A DNA stretch of 64,000 nt from Marinimicrococcus flavescens (GCA_029211145.1 JARGEQ010000092.1:45037-109036), one strand, 5' to 3'. Numbered from the stretch's first letter, positions 1 through 10,266 are shown. A program made the numbers and translations. The notes: generated by a model not told the origin, from the letters alone.

Positions 1-1935
1 GCGCAAAAGATAGCCCAGAACCAGGTCGAGCAGCGCCAGGATGAAGGCCGCCAGCAGCAGCCATGGCGCGAGATCGAGCTCGCGGGCCCGGGTGTAGCGC
101 TCCGGCGCCACGCCGAAGGCTTCCGTCGCGAGCGGGATCAGCTCGTCGATCCCGGCCTGGAGGTTCAGCGCCACGCGGGCCTGCCCGCTCTCCTCCTCCC
201 GGCTCGCGCGGACCGGCCCGTAGAGGCCCGGCGGATGGGCCGGCGCCGGCACCAGCGCGTCGAAGCTCGACGCCGGCACCGGCTGCAGGCGGCGCGGCGG
301 GTCGCCCAGCAGACCCTGCGCGTCGAGCACCGCGCGGGCCTCCAGCATGCCCTTGCGCGTCCCGCCGGCCCCGGGTGCCAGCGCCAGCACCCGGCGCAGC
401 ATGTCGACATAGAGCCCGGAGAGCGGCAGCGTCGTCCAGGCGGTGTTGGCGGTGGTGTGGACGAGGATCAGCCAGCCGTGACCCTGACGCCGCGCCGTGA
501 CGATCGGCGTGCCGTCGGCCAGCGAGGCGAGGGTGGCCTCGCGCAGGGCCGGGCCCGGCTGGGCCAGCACCTGGCGGCTGACCCGCGCCTCCGGGCTGGG
601 CTCGAGCCCGGCGAACGGGCTGCCGGCGGGGAACGGCGCCAGGGCCAGCGGCTCGGACCAGGAGAGGGCGCCGCCCAGCGAGCGGTCGCCGGCCCGCAGC
701 CTCACCGGCACGAGGGCATCCTCGCTGGCGGCGAGGCGCGGGCCGGCAAAGCGCAGCACCACGCCGCCTTCCTCCATCCAGGCCTCGATCCTCTGCCGCT
801 CGGCCGGCGGCAGCCTGCCGGTGTCGGTCATCACGAGGAGCGAGAGGGGGGTGGCCAGCAGAAGGTCGAGCGGTGCCGTCCTCACCTCGGCGAAGGGGGC
901 GAAGGCCTTTTGCAGGTAGTAGAGCTCGGCCAGCAGCGGCTGGTCCTCGACCGCGTGCTGCGGGCCCAGGAGCCCGACCGTGCGGCGCCGCCAGCGCTCG
1001 TCCAGCAGCACCACGCCGCCGGCCCCTTGATGCGGCACCAGCTCGAGCCGGGCGATGCGGTTGCGCAGGTCGAGCGGCAGCCCGAGGGCGGTGCTGCCGG
1101 TCCGCTCGCCCTCGGGCAGCTCCAGCGAGCCGCTCGCCAGCACCTCGCCGGCGGGGCCCAGCGCCCTGAAGGCGCGCGCCTCGGCGGGGCCCGGGGCGGC
1201 CCGCATGGCGCGCATGGTGAAGGCATCGCCGGCCTCGTCGGGCTCCAGCAGGAGCGGCGCCAGCTCGCCCGGGGCCTCGGCCAGGACGCGCAGCGGCCCC
1301 AGCTCCCGCAGCCTCCCGGCGAGCTGTTCGGCCGCGGCGCGCGCGGCAGCGCTGGTGGCGAGCCCGTCGCTCAGCCAGACCGGCACGAGCTCGCCCGAGA
1401 GCCCGTCCAGCGCGGCCAGGGCAGCGGCGCGGTCGACCGGCCAGGGATGCGCGCGAAAGCCCGCCAGCGCCTCGCGCGCCGCGGCGGCGGTGGTGCGGAC
1501 CAGCGCCGTGCTGCCCTCGGGCGGCGGTGCGGTGCGCAGCATCAGCACCTCGCGCTTCTCCCGCTCGGCCTGATGGAGCAGCGCGTCGAGGGCCGCCAGG
1601 CGCTCCTGCCAGCGGGCAGCGGCGGCCCAGCCATCGTCGACCACGAGGAGCAGCGGGCCGCGCCCGGCGAGCTGGGGGGCGGGGTTGAGGAGGGGGCCGG
1701 CGAAGGCGAGGATCAGCAGGGCGGCGATCAGGAGGCGCAGCAGCAGCAGCCACCAGGGGGTGCGGGCCGGCGTCTGGCGGCTGCTCTGGAGCTGAAGCAG
1801 CAGGCGCAGGGCAGGAAAGCCCTGGCGGCGCGGCGCCGGCGGCACGACGCGCAGCAGCAGCCATAGCGCCGGCAGCGCCAGGGCGGTGGCGAGCAGCCAG
1901 GGCTGGGTGAAGGCGAGGAGGCCCAGGTCGAGCAT
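1..1935 (-). CDS. BatA/DUF4159-type membrane protein (3' end outside window)
   Basis: The frame stays open from an ATG at 1935 to the window edge (645 codons), so the C-terminus is missing. The N-terminus reads MLDLGLLAFTQPWLLATALA and is followed by a second hydrophobic helix at about residues 60-80, the arrangement of the BatA (aerotolerance) N-terminal domain. A von Willebrand-like/glutaminase-like region follows, and another membrane helix lies close to the window edge. The start is 4 nt after the DUF58 stop, and MoxR-DUF58-DUF4159 is a recurrent alphaproteobacterial order, so the missing part is expected to hold the DUF4159 domain. Inferred role: membrane partner of the MoxR chaperone system. 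The function of this subfamily is not established. Confidence 0.8.
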   Translation of the reverse strand, partial: MLDLGLLAFTQPWLLATALALPALWLLLRVVPPAPRRQGFPALRLLLQLQSSRQTPARTPWWLLLLRLLIAALLILAFAGPLLNPAPQLAGRGPLLLVVDDGWAAAARWQERLAALDALLHQAEREKREVLMLRTAPPPEGSTALVRTTAAAAREALAGFRAHPWPVDRAAALAALDGLSGELVPVWLSDGLATSAAARAAAEQLAGRLRELGPLRVLAEAPGELAPLLLEPDEAGDAFTMRAMRAAPGPAEARAFRALGPAGEVLASGSLELPEGERTGSTALGLPLDLRNRIARLELVPHQGAGGVVLLDERWRRRTVGLLGPQHAVEDQPLLAELYYLQKAFAPFAEVRTAPLDLLLATPLSLLVMTDTGRLPPAERQRIEAWMEEGGVVLRFAGPRLAASEDALVPVRLRAGDRSLGGALSWSEPLALAPFPAGSPFAGLEPSPEARVSRQVLAQPGPALREATLASLADGTPIVTARRQGHGWLILVHTTANTAWTTLPLSGLYVDMLRRVLALAPGAGGTRKGMLEARAVLDAQGLLGDPPRRLQPVPASSFDALVPAPAHPPGLYGPVRASREEESGQARVALNLQAGIDELIPLATEAFGVAPERYTRARELDLAPWLLLAAFILALLDLVLGYLLR

Positions 1936-1939
1936 CTCT

Positions 1940-2852
1940 TCAGCGAACCGCGCGCGGCGCCAGCATCTGGTAGAGGGTCAGCAGCGCGCTCTCGGCACCG
2001 TGATCGGTGCGGTGGGCGGCAAAGCGCCAGCCGCGGCTGGCACCGAGCCGGACCAGCTCCTCGCGGTGCGTGGCGAAGCGTGCCCGGTAGCGCTCGCGAA
2101 CGCTGCCGACATTGCCGATCAGCTCCTGCCCGTCCTGCTCGAGCCCCTCGAACTGTACCCGCCCCTCGTAGGGCAGACTTTCCTCGGCCGGATCGTTGAC
2201 CTGCAGAAGGCAGGCGCGGGCCCCGCCTGTGATATAGGGCGCAAGGCGGCGGCGCAGCGTCTCGACCGGCTCGAGAAAGTCGGAGAGCAGCACCAGCCGG
2301 GCGAAGCGCGGCAGCGGCACCTGGGGCGGCAGGCTGTCCTCGCCGGCAGCGTGCGCCCCGGCCGCGGCGGCCAGCGAGCGCGAGAGCATGTTGAGCCCGT
2401 GCTTGCCGCCGTGCGGCCGCTCGCCGCTGCCGAGCAGGCTCACCCGCTCGCCGGCGCGCACCAGCAGCGTCGCCAGCCCGAAGGCCAGGATCAGCGCCCG
2501 GTCCTGCTTGGCGGGGAGGTGGCGTGACGAGCGAAAGCGCATCGAGCGGGAGAGGTCGCACCACAGCCACACGCTCTCGGCCGCCTCCCATTCCTGCTCG
2601 CGCACGAAGAGGTGGCGCGAGCGCGCCGACTGGCGCCAGTCGATCCCCGAGGCGTCGTCGCCGGCCTGGTAGGAGCGGAACTGCCAGAAGGTCTCGCCCA
2701 GGCCCGTGCGCCGCCGTCCGTGCACGCCCTGGGCCACGGTCGCCGCGACCCGCTCTGCCTCCACCAGAAGGCCCGGCAGCCGCTCGCTCAGCCGTTCCGC
2801 TTCGTGGCGCAGCGCCAGGAGATGGCGCGGCGTCTGCGCGCCTGCCAGCCGC

Positions 2853-2863
<11 letters not shown>
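1940..2863 (-). CDS. DUF58 domain-containing protein
   Basis: This 307-residue protein carries the DUF58 signature around residues 68-95 ([18 protein letters not shown], then LFVREQEWE). The middle resembles a von Willebrand A fold, with a DLSRSM metal-site-like motif. DUF58 proteins are usually encoded beside MoxR AAA+ ATPases and are thought to be their clients or adaptors. The start overlaps the end of moxR by 11 nt, and the stop lies 4 nt before the next gene, so the three genes are translationally coupled. No membrane segment is visible in this member. Confidence 0.9.
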
Positions 2864-3845
<982 letters not shown>

Positions 3846-3974
3846 GCCCTGCTCCCATGCGGTGCGGGTGGCTGGATCGAAAACAATGCGCCATTACATA
3901 GGGCCTTGGAAGCGCCTTCGCAGGTGCCCCGAAGGGGGCGGGTACCGGGACGGCGGCATTTCGGCCTCAGGGGG

Positions 3975-4523
3975 ATGTTCGTGGCACGCAGGCCTTTCGA
4001 TCCGCAAGCGGTTCTCGATGCGCTGGCGCGCGGCGAGCTGGGCTGCGGCGATCTCGACATGCGCATCGACCGGCGCGGCGAGTGGTTCTATCGCGGCTCG
4101 CGTATCGGCCGGCCGGCGCTGGTCCGGCTGTTCGCCGGTGTCCTGCACCGTGGCGCAGACGGCGTCCACTGGCTGATCACGCCGGTCGAGCGCTGCCGGG
4201 TGGAGGTCGAGGACGTGGCGTTCACCGGCGTGGCGGTCGAGCGCCGGGGCGAGGGCGAGGCGCAGCTTCTCGAGATCCGCACCAATCTCGGCGAGGAGGT
4301 CGCGATCGACGGCGACCACCCGCTGCGCATGCGCGAGGGCGTGCCCTATGTCCGGGTGCGGGGCGAGCTCGAGGCGCGGCTGCTCCAGCCGGTCTTCTAC
4401 GAGCTGGCCGAGCTGGCGGTGGCGGCTCCGCAGGATCCGGACTGCCTCGGCGTGTGGAGCGGCGGCGGCTTCTTCCCGCTGGGCCGGCTGGCGGACGGCG
4501 AGGAGTCGGGTGGCGATGCCTGA
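3975..4523 (+). CDS. DUF1285 domain-containing protein
   Basis: A 182-residue protein matching the DUF1285 family: an N-terminal [19 protein letters not shown] stretch, then alternating beta-rich segments with [19 protein letters not shown]. Its biochemical role is unknown, although structures of the family are two-domain beta folds. The ATG at 3975 directly abuts an AGGGGG element. A GTG two codons downstream would have a better-spaced ribosome site, so the true start may be residue 3. The end overlaps the following Nudix gene by 8 nt, marking an operon with Nudix, DUF6111 and cca, a common alphaproteobacterial order. Confidence 0.85.
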   Translation: MFVARRPFDPQAVLDALARGELGCGDLDMRIDRRGEWFYRGSRIGRPALVRLFAGVLHRGADGVHWLITPVERCRVEVEDVAFTGVAVERRGEGEAQLLEIRTNLGEEVAIDGDHPLRMREGVPYVRVRGELEARLLQPVFYELAELAVAAPQDPDCLGVWSGGGFFPLGRLADGEESGGDA

Positions 4524-5136
4524 GGACTGCCGGAAGCGGCCCCCCATCTCGCCGGCCTGGATGCGCGAGCGCCTTGCGCGGGCACCGGCGGAGGCGGAGG
4601 AGCACATACCGGGCGATCAGGATCATCCGCCGGGCGAGCGCGGGCTGGTGACGGCAGCGGTGCTGCTGGGCCTGCTCCCGCAGCCCGGCGGGCCCAGTCT
4701 TCTACTGACCCAGCGCACCGCGCATCTGCGCGATCATGCGGGGCAGATCAGCCTTCCCGGCGGCCGGATCGAGAAGGCCGACGCGACACCGGAGGCCGCC
4801 GCCCTGCGCGAGGCCGAGGAGGAGATCGGCCTCGATCCCTCGCGGGTCGAGCTGCTGGGCCGGCTGCAGCCCTACCGCACCGTGACCGGCTTTCTGATCC
4901 ACCCGGTGGTGGGCTGGATCAGGCCGCCGGTCGAGTTGGTGGCCGACCCGTTCGAGGTGGCCGAGGTGTTCGAGCTGCCGCTGGCCTTCGCCCTCGATCC
5001 CGCCAACCACCGGCGCGACAGCTACGAGCGCGACGGGCGGCGGCGGCACTTCTTCGTGCTGCCCTACCAGAACCGCTACATCTGGGGCGCCACCGCCGGC
5101 ATCCTGGTGAACTTCGCCCGACTGCTGCGGAGCTGA
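4516..5136 (+). CDS. CoA pyrophosphatase (Nudix hydrolase)
   Basis: A 206-residue Nudix hydrolase. The Nudix box runs from residue 83 to 105 (GGRIEKAD...[11 protein letters not shown]), with the metal-binding REAEEE cluster at 98-103. The extended [22 protein letters not shown] segment immediately before it is typical of the CoA pyrophosphatase (NudL/PCD1, UPF0035) group, which cleaves CoA and its derivatives to phosphopantetheine and 3',5'-ADP. The start overlaps the DUF1285 stop, and the DUF6111 gene begins 3 nt after the stop, so all are co-translated. Confidence 0.88.
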   Translation: MPEDCRKRPPISPAWMRERLARAPAEAEEHIPGDQDHPPGERGLVTAAVLLGLLPQPGGPSLLLTQRTAHLRDHAGQISLPGGRIEKADATPEAAALREAEEEIGLDPSRVELLGRLQPYRTVTGFLIHPVVGWIRPPVELVADPFEVAEVFELPLAFALDPANHRRDSYERDGRRRHFFVLPYQNRYIWGATAGILVNFARLLRS

Positions 5137-5139
5137 GGA

Positions 5140-5403
5140 ATGGGACGTGCCGCACTTCAGTCGCTGATCGCCTTTTTCGCACCCTTCCTGGCATTTCTGG
5201 TCTACCGCATGCTGATGCAGCGCGGGCAGTCGTTCCTGCGCGACACTCCCTGGTTCCTGCTCACGGCGATCGGCCTGGTGCTCACCTCGCTGTCCTTCGT
5301 GGCGCTGGCGCTGTTCACCGGCGAGCCCGGCTATCGGCCCTACACGCCGCCGCATCTGGAAGACGGCGTGGTGGTGCCGGGCCGGTTCGGCGAGCCGCAA
5401 TGA
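5140..5403 (+). CDS. DUF6111 small membrane protein
   Basis: An 87-residue protein with two predicted transmembrane helices (about residues 7-24 and 38-60) and a hydrophilic tail rich in Pro and Gly ending in PGRFGEPQ. The size, helix layout and position between a CoA pyrophosphatase and cca match the DUF6111 family of alphaproteobacteria. Function is unknown. Its stop overlaps the cca start as ATGA, indicating translational coupling. Confidence 0.8.
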   Translation: MGRAALQSLIAFFAPFLAFLVYRMLMQRGQSFLRDTPWFLLTAIGLVLTSLSFVALALFTGEPGYRPYTPPHLEDGVVVPGRFGEPQ

Positions 5404-6647
5404 GCGCTTCGGACGCGCGCCCTCTGGCGCATGCCAAATGGCTGAGGGCGCCGGAGAGCCATGCGGTGCTGCGGGCGCTGTCGGCGGATGGCGGCGAGGC
5501 GCGCTTCGTGGGCGGCTGCGTGCGCGATGCGCTGCTCGACCCCGACAAGGACGCCGCCGATCTCGACATCGCCACCCAGGAGCGGCCCGAGCGGGTGACG
5601 GCGCTCCTCGAGGCGGTCGGCATGCATGTCGTTCCGACCGGGCTCAAGCACGGCACCGTGACCGCCCATGTGGGCAAGCACAGCTACGAGATCACCACCC
5701 TGCGCCGCGACGTGGACTGCGACGGCCGGCACGCCCTGATCGAGTACAGCAGCGACTTCGTCGAGGACGCGGCGCGGCGCGACTTCACCATCAACGCCAT
5801 GAGCTGCGATGCCGACGGCCGCCTGTTCGACCCGTTCGGCGGCGCCGACGACCTGCGCGGGGGGCGGGTGCGCTTCGTCGGCGAGCCGCGGCGGCGGATC
5901 CGCGAGGACTGGCTGCGGATCCTGCGCTTCTTCCGTTTCCTCGCCCGCTTCGGCGGCGAGGAGGTCGACGCGGCAGCGCTTGCTGCCTGCGAGGCCGAGC
6001 GCGAGGGAATCGACCGGCTCTCCGGCGAGCGGGTGCGCGAGGAGCTCCTGAAGCTGTTGGTGGCGCCCAAAGCCGCGCGCAGCCTGCGGCTGATGGTCGA
6101 GACGCGGGTCATGCGGCATGTGCTGCCGGCCGAGCCGGCGATCGGCCGCTTCGAGGCGCTGGTCGACCGCGCCCATGGCAGCGATGCGCTCCTGCGGCTG
6201 GCGAGCCTGCTGCGCGGCAGCGCGGACGGCGCGCAAGGCGAGGCGGTGGCGAGCGCCCTTCGCCTCTCGCGCAAGGACGGTCTGCGGCTGCAGGCGCTTC
6301 TGGCTTTACCACTGCCCGGCCTCGACACGACCGGGCGGGAGCACCGCCGGCTGGTATGGCGGCACGGGCTTGCGCTGTGGCGCGATCTGGTGCGGCTGGC
6401 CTGGGCCGAGGCCGGCGGTGATCCCGAGGCGCTGGCAGCGCTGCTCGAGCGGCTGGGGCACTGGAAGGTGCCGGTCTTCCCGCTGCGCGGCGCCGACGTG
6501 GTGGCCCTGGGCGTTGCCCCCGGCCCGCAGGTGCGGCGGGTTCTGGAGCGCGTGCAGGCCCGCTGGGAGGCCGCCGATTTTCCCGGTGAGGAGGCGCTTT
6601 GCCGGCGCTGGCTGGAAGATGAGCTGAATCCCCGATCGAAGGGTTGA
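5400..6647 (+). CDS. cca: CCA tRNA nucleotidyltransferase
   Basis: A 415-residue class II nucleotidyltransferase that adds or repairs the 3' CCA end of tRNAs. Visible motifs are GGCVRD (38-43), the catalytic DLDIAT pair (D54, D56), and the RRDFTINAM element that follows the base-recognition region. The first 210 residues form the polymerase head and neck; the remainder is the alphaproteobacterial helical tail. The start overlaps the DUF6111 stop. Downstream, the TGA stop is embedded in the -35 hexamer of the tRNA-Gln promoter. The adjacent tRNA gene encodes its own CCA, so this enzyme would serve as repair for that tRNA. Confidence 0.95.
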   Translation: MSASDARPLAHAKWLRAPESHAVLRALSADGGEARFVGGCVRDALLDPDKDAADLDIATQERPERVTALLEAVGMHVVPTGLKHGTVTAHVGKHSYEITTLRRDVDCDGRHALIEYSSDFVEDAARRDFTINAMSCDADGRLFDPFGGADDLRGGRVRFVGEPRRRIREDWLRILRFFRFLARFGGEEVDAAALAACEAEREGIDRLSGERVREELLKLLVAPKAARSLRLMVETRVMRHVLPAEPAIGRFEALVDRAHGSDALLRLASLLRGSADGAQGEAVASALRLSRKDGLRLQALLALPLPGLDTTGREHRRLVWRHGLALWRDLVRLAWAEAGGDPEALAALLERLGHWKVPVFPLRGADVVALGVAPGPQVRRVLERVQARWEAADFPGEEALCRRWLEDELNPRSKG

Positions 6648-6672
6648 CATTGGGCTCCGGTCCTCATATTTC
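6644..6672 (+). promoter_or_regulatory. Candidate promoter of tRNA-Gln
   Basis: A perfect -35 hexamer TTGACA (6644-6649), a 17-bp spacer and a -10 hexamer TATTTC (6667-6672) precede the tRNA by about 28 bp. The -35 overlaps the cca stop codon (6645-6647). This is the best sigma-70-like match seen in the window. Confidence 0.65.
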
Positions 6673-6700
6673 CGGCGTCGCGGCCCCGACGGGGCGGCCT

Positions 6701-6774
6701 TGGGGGATAGTTTAACGGTAGAACTCTCGGCTCTGGACCGAGCAGTCCTGGTTCGAATCCAGGTCCCCCAGCCA
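6701..6774 (+). tRNA. tRNA-Gln (anticodon CTG)
   Basis: A complete cloverleaf: acceptor stem TGGGGGA (6701-6707) pairs with TCCCCCA (6764-6770); discriminator G at 6771 and an encoded CCA at 6772-6774. The anticodon stem CTCGG/CCGAG encloses the loop CTCTGGA, giving anticodon CTG that reads the glutamine codon CAG. The T arm contains GTTCGAATC. It lies 53 bp after cca and has its own promoter. Confidence 0.95.
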
Positions 6775-7075
6775 ACTCTCCGATCTCGACGGGAAACAGC
6801 AGTCACCGGCCTTTGCATGGGCCGCGATGGCGTTTGTTTATGTCAGGAGATCAGAGGTTGGCGGACCGTGGCGATCACCTTGCCACTCTCCCGCGAGCAG
6901 TTCGAAAGCATTAAATCGCAAGCCCGCCGCTTCGCGCGCGGGCGTCCGCTCCATGCGCCGTGACCTGCTGCGTGGACGGTAAGGGACGCTGGTGGTCGAG
7001 TGGGCGACGACCAGCCTCGACCCCATCCGAGCGCGTCGTGGTGCCGCAGGACGGCAACCAGAGGCCGGAACGCAA
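6775..7075. other. Intergenic stretch after tRNA-Gln
   Basis: About 300 bp without a supportable gene. Short frames exist but lack ribosome sites and recognisable content. I see no integrase, direct repeat of the tRNA 3' end or other sign that the tRNA has served as an integration site. A hairpin closes the downstream minus-strand gene. Confidence 0.5.
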
Positions 7076-7100
7076 GACGGCGGGCACCGAGCCCGCCGTC
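7076..7100 (-). terminator. Terminator-like hairpin after the membrane-protein gene
   Basis: A perfect 10-bp stem (arms GACGGCGGGC and GCCCGCCGTC) with a 5-nt loop lies 24 nt beyond the stop of the 7124-8149 gene. On the minus strand it is followed by TTGCGTT rather than a full U-tract, so it may act with Rho or mainly protect the 3' end. Confidence 0.5.
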
Positions 7101-7123
7101 GCGTCGTGCTGCACCGGATGGGC

Positions 7124-8149
7124 CTAGCTGTAGCGGTCGTCGATCCGGTCTCCCAGCATCCCGTCAGGCTTGCCGAGGAACGCACCGCCGATCGCCGCCA
7201 CGAGCGCGAGGAGCGAGGTGATCGTGAGACCCCAAGCGACTGACGACACCGCCGAAGCGGCAGCCTCGATAGCCTGCACTGCCTGTTCTTGAAGGTCGTT
7301 GAAGCTCTGACGCACCTCCTCGACGGCCTGCTCGACCTTCGTCTGGATCGTCTGCGCCACCTGTTCCGCGTCCTGCCGCTCGATGCCCAGCCGCTGCTCC
7401 AGGATGCGCGTCGCCTCCTGCCAGTCCTCCTCGGAGAAGATGGCCTGGGGGCCGCCGACGAGCTGGTCAAGCGCCTGGTTCAGGTCTGCAGCGATGTCGC
7501 CCGGTGAGTTGATGGCGTCGGAGAGCGTGGAGCGCAGGAGATCGGCGGCGCGCTGCCGTTCCCGCTCGCTCACCACGGCACCGAAGGCCTGCCCTGCTTC
7601 GCGGCGCAGCTCGTCGAGAGAGACGTTGTTCTCCTCCAATGCCTGCCGCACCGGCTCGGGAAGATCCTCTACCGAGACCTGCGACGCGATATCCGGCAGA
7701 TCCGGGAACGACAGATCGTCGGGCGCGACCGCCTGCACAATGTCCGCGGCGCCGCGCGCCGTGCTCTGGAATACCGTGGAGGCGGCGCCGAACATGGCCC
7801 CGGCCCCGCTCATCGCCCCCCAGGCGACGAAGACGGTAGCCAACGCCCAGACCGCCGCGCCGTGCAGCCCCGCGGCCGTTGTGCGAGGCACGCCGGCCAG
7901 TCGGGACGCGGTAAAGCCGCCCACGAACAGCGCGATGATCTGCGTGACGATCAGGTAGAGCGCGGCGCCCCAGCCGAGACCTCCGCCGCCGCCTTCCACA
8001 GGGTCCACGGCCGCCGCGCCGAGGGCGATTCCCAGAACGGTGAAGAAGATCGTCAACGCCAGCGCGACAACCGCGCCTGCAAATATTGCGCCCCACGAGA
8101 CGCGCCGAACGGCCTCGCTACCCGGGCTTGAACCTTGAGCTGTCGGCAT
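7124..8149 (-). CDS. Integral membrane protein of unknown function (PhnA-like annotation group)
   Basis: A 341-residue protein. After a short cytoplasmic lead (RRVSWGAIFAGAVVALALTI) there are hydrophobic helices at about residues 20-45, 58-82 and 92-118. A long hydrophilic segment (about 125-305) rich in Glu, Gln and Ala follows, predicted helical/coiled coil, and then a final helix near 308-330. Similar alphaproteobacterial proteins are often labelled PhnA-like, but no phosphonoacetate hydrolase or zinc ribbon is present, so that label should not be read as a function. The acidic helical domain could be periplasmic or cytoplasmic. Monocistronic by its spacing. Confidence 0.75.
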   Translation of the reverse strand: MPTAQGSSPGSEAVRRVSWGAIFAGAVVALALTIFFTVLGIALGAAAVDPVEGGGGGLGWGAALYLIVTQIIALFVGGFTASRLAGVPRTTAAGLHGAAVWALATVFVAWGAMSGAGAMFGAASTVFQSTARGAADIVQAVAPDDLSFPDLPDIASQVSVEDLPEPVRQALEENNVSLDELRREAGQAFGAVVSERERQRAADLLRSTLSDAINSPGDIAADLNQALDQLVGGPQAIFSEEDWQEATRILEQRLGIERQDAEQVAQTIQTKVEQAVEEVRQSFNDLQEQAVQAIEAAASAVSSVAWGLTITSLLALVAAIGGAFLGKPDGMLGDRIDDRYS

Positions 8150-8237
8150 CGGGCGTCTCCTCTCCCGTCATCTACCGTCAGGAGAACCGGTTGATCCGCC
8201 GATCGTTGCCGACCGGCCGGATTTTTTCCGGTCTCTA

Positions 8238-8277
8238 GTCGCGCGGCTGGAATGGCAGTCGCGCGGCTGGAATGGCC
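8238..8277. repeat. 20-bp tandem duplication
   Basis: Two adjacent copies of GTCGCGCGGCTGGAATGGC plus one base (8238-8257 and 8258-8277) in the 181-bp spacer between the membrane-protein gene and the cyclase gene. Only the last base differs. It looks like a recent slippage duplication; no operator role can be shown. Confidence 0.8.
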
Positions 8278-8330
8278 GGTGTGGATCGGGAGCCCACCTC
8301 CACGGCGCCGGCCTCGGCCGACCCTCGTCT

Positions 8331-9899
8331 CTAGAGCTGGAAGATCGCGGTCGGCCCGAGCCCCTTGAGCTCGACATCGGTGCGGCGGGCGGCGATCTCG
8401 TCGCTGCCGAGGGCATCGAGAGTGGTCCGGGAGAGCTGGATGCGGCCGGGCGTTCCGTGGGATTCGAGCCGGCTCGCGACGTTCACCGTATGGCCCCAGA
8501 TGTCGTAGATGGAGCGCCGGCGTCCGATCAGGCCGGCCACTACCGGCCCGGTATGGACGCCGATGCGCAGCAGCAGCGGCGGCCCGCCGTCGGGCGGTGC
8601 CGCGGCCTCCTTGATCATCGCGCGGGCCAGCGCGATCACGCGTCGGGCATGGTCGGGGCGGGGCTCGGGCAGCCCGGCCGCGGCCATGTAGGCATCGCCG
8701 ATGGTCTTGATCTTCTCCACGCCGTGAAGGTCGGCCAGCTCGTCGAAGCGCGAGAAGAGGGCGCCCAGCCGGCGCAGGAGATCGACCGGCTCGGTCACCG
8801 CGGCGATCGGCGTGAAGCCGACAATATCGGCAAAGAGGATCGTGACGCTCTCGAACCGGTCGGCGATCAGCTCCTCGCCGGCCGCCAGCCGACGGACGAT
8901 CGGGCCCGGCAGCATGGCGTGGAGGAGCGCGTCGGCCCGCTCCTTCTCGGCCTCGATGATCGCCAGGTAGCGCCGCTCCTTCTCGCGCCAGCGCGAGCGC
9001 TCGAGACAGGCCGCGATCCGCGCGCGCAGCAGCACCGGATCGACGGGCTTGGGCAGGTAGTCGACCGCGCCCGCCTCGATGCAGCGCACCACCGCCTCGC
9101 TCTCGCGCAGGCCTGAGACCATCACGACGGAGAGATCGCGCAGGCGGTCCTCGGCCTTCAGCCGGGCGAGAAGCTCGATCCCGTTCATGTCGGGCATCAG
9201 GATGTCGACCAAAGCGAGATCGAACGTCTCGCTGCGGAGCAGCGCCAGCGCCTCGCGCCCCGAGGCCGCCGTACAGACCGTATGGCCGTCGCGCACGAGC
9301 CGCCGGGCCAGCAGGTCGCGGTTGGAGGGCACGTCGTCGATCACCAGGATGCGCCCGGTCTCGGCGGCAGGATCACCGGCGGGTGCGGCGAGGCTTCGCG
9401 CGATCTCGCGCGCCATGGCGGCATCGGCCTCGTCGGCCGGGCCATCCCCGCCGGGATCGCTGCGTGCATGGCCGACGATGGCGTCGATCCGCGCGAGCAA
9501 CGCGCGCCCTTCGCCCAGCACCGTCTCGATGTCGCTCCTGAGCCGCCCCGGCAGATCGCTGCCGAACTCCTCGAGTACCAGCTCGGCATAGCCCAGGATC
9601 GCGTTCATCGGCGTGCGGAGATCGTGGCGCAGCCGGGCCTCCGCATCCTCCCCGGCGGCCTGCTCCGGCCCATGCGCGTCGCCGAGGCCGCCCGCCAGCA
9701 GGCGCTCGATGATGGCGTTGAGATCGACCGCGGCACCGAGCGCGCGCTCGAGGTCGGGAAGGGCATCGGCCGGGCCCGTCTCGCGGACCTCCTCGACCAG
9801 GAGCTGCTGGTAGCCGAGGATCGCCTGGGCGGGTCCGCCGAGCCGCTGGCCGATTCGCACCTCATAGGCGCGGCTGCCGATGTCCGCTGCCCCGGCCAT
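8331..9899 (-). CDS. Receiver-adenylate cyclase with HisKA-like dimerisation segment
   Basis: 522 residues. An N-terminal helical region contains a HisKA-like motif, RHDLRTPMNAILGYAELV (H92), without any HATPase domain. A receiver domain follows (about 183-300; phospho-acceptor D232 in VDILMPDMNG), then a class III nucleotidyl cyclase (about 345-520). Metal-binding aspartates are D358 (FADIVGFT) and D402 (GDAYM). Lys398 and Asp466 occupy the purine-specifying positions, which in this family favours ATP, so cAMP is the likely product. Start: ATG at 9899, 1 nt after the response-regulator stop. It is the last gene of the signalling operon and plausibly its output. Confidence 0.88.
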   Translation of the reverse strand: MAGAADIGSRAYEVRIGQRLGGPAQAILGYQQLLVEEVRETGPADALPDLERALGAAVDLNAIIERLLAGGLGDAHGPEQAAGEDAEARLRHDLRTPMNAILGYAELVLEEFGSDLPGRLRSDIETVLGEGRALLARIDAIVGHARSDPGGDGPADEADAAMAREIARSLAAPAGDPAAETGRILVIDDVPSNRDLLARRLVRDGHTVCTAASGREALALLRSETFDLALVDILMPDMNGIELLARLKAEDRLRDLSVVMVSGLRESEAVVRCIEAGAVDYLPKPVDPVLLRARIAACLERSRWREKERRYLAIIEAEKERADALLHAMLPGPIVRRLAAGEELIADRFESVTILFADIVGFTPIAAVTEPVDLLRRLGALFSRFDELADLHGVEKIKTIGDAYMAAAGLPEPRPDHARRVIALARAMIKEAAAPPDGGPPLLLRIGVHTGPVVAGLIGRRRSIYDIWGHTVNVASRLESHGTPGRIQLSRTTLDALGSDEIAARRTDVELKGLGPTAIFQL

Positions 9900-9900
9900 C

Positions 9901-10266
9901 TCAGCCCCCGAGCAGCCGCCCGATCTTCTCAAGCAGGCCCGGAAAGACGATGGGCTTGGTGTCGTACTCGTCGCATCCCGCCGCCAGCGCCTTCTCCCGG
10001 TCGCCCGCCATGGCGTGGGCGGTGAGGGCAATGATGGGGATGGCGCTGGTCGCCGAATCGTCCTTGAGGCGGCGCGTGGCTTCCCAGCCATCGATCACCG
10101 GCAGGCTCATGTCCATGAGCACGAGGTCGGGGCGGAGGCTGCGCGCCGCCTCGACGCCGGCCTCGCCGTCACTCGCGCAGAGCACCTCGTAGCCGCGCCG
10201 CTCGAGGCGCCGCGAGAGCATGTCCCGGTTCAGCTCGTTGTCCTCGACGATCAGGATCCTCGGCAT
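9901..10266 (-). CDS. CheY-like single-domain response regulator
   Basis: A 121-residue stand-alone receiver domain: acidic pocket VEDNE (8-12), phospho-acceptor Asp in LVLMDMSLP, the conserved Thr in ALTAHAM, and Lys in TKP. It belongs to the DivK/CheY-type group that relays phosphate rather than binding DNA. It sits 14 nt after the hybrid kinase and 1 nt before the cyclase gene, so it probably shuttles phosphate from the hybrid kinase or competes with the cyclase receiver. Confidence 0.92.
   Translation of the reverse strand: MPRILIVEDNELNRDMLSRRLERRGYEVLCASDGEAGVEAARSLRPDLVLMDMSLPVIDGWEATRRLKDDSATSAIPIIALTAHAMAGDREKALAAGCDEYDTKPIVFPGLLEKIGRLLGG

Noticed and set aside
6701..6774. tRNA-Gln as an integration hotspot.
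   Set aside because: No integrase or direct repeat of the tRNA end within the following 350 bp.
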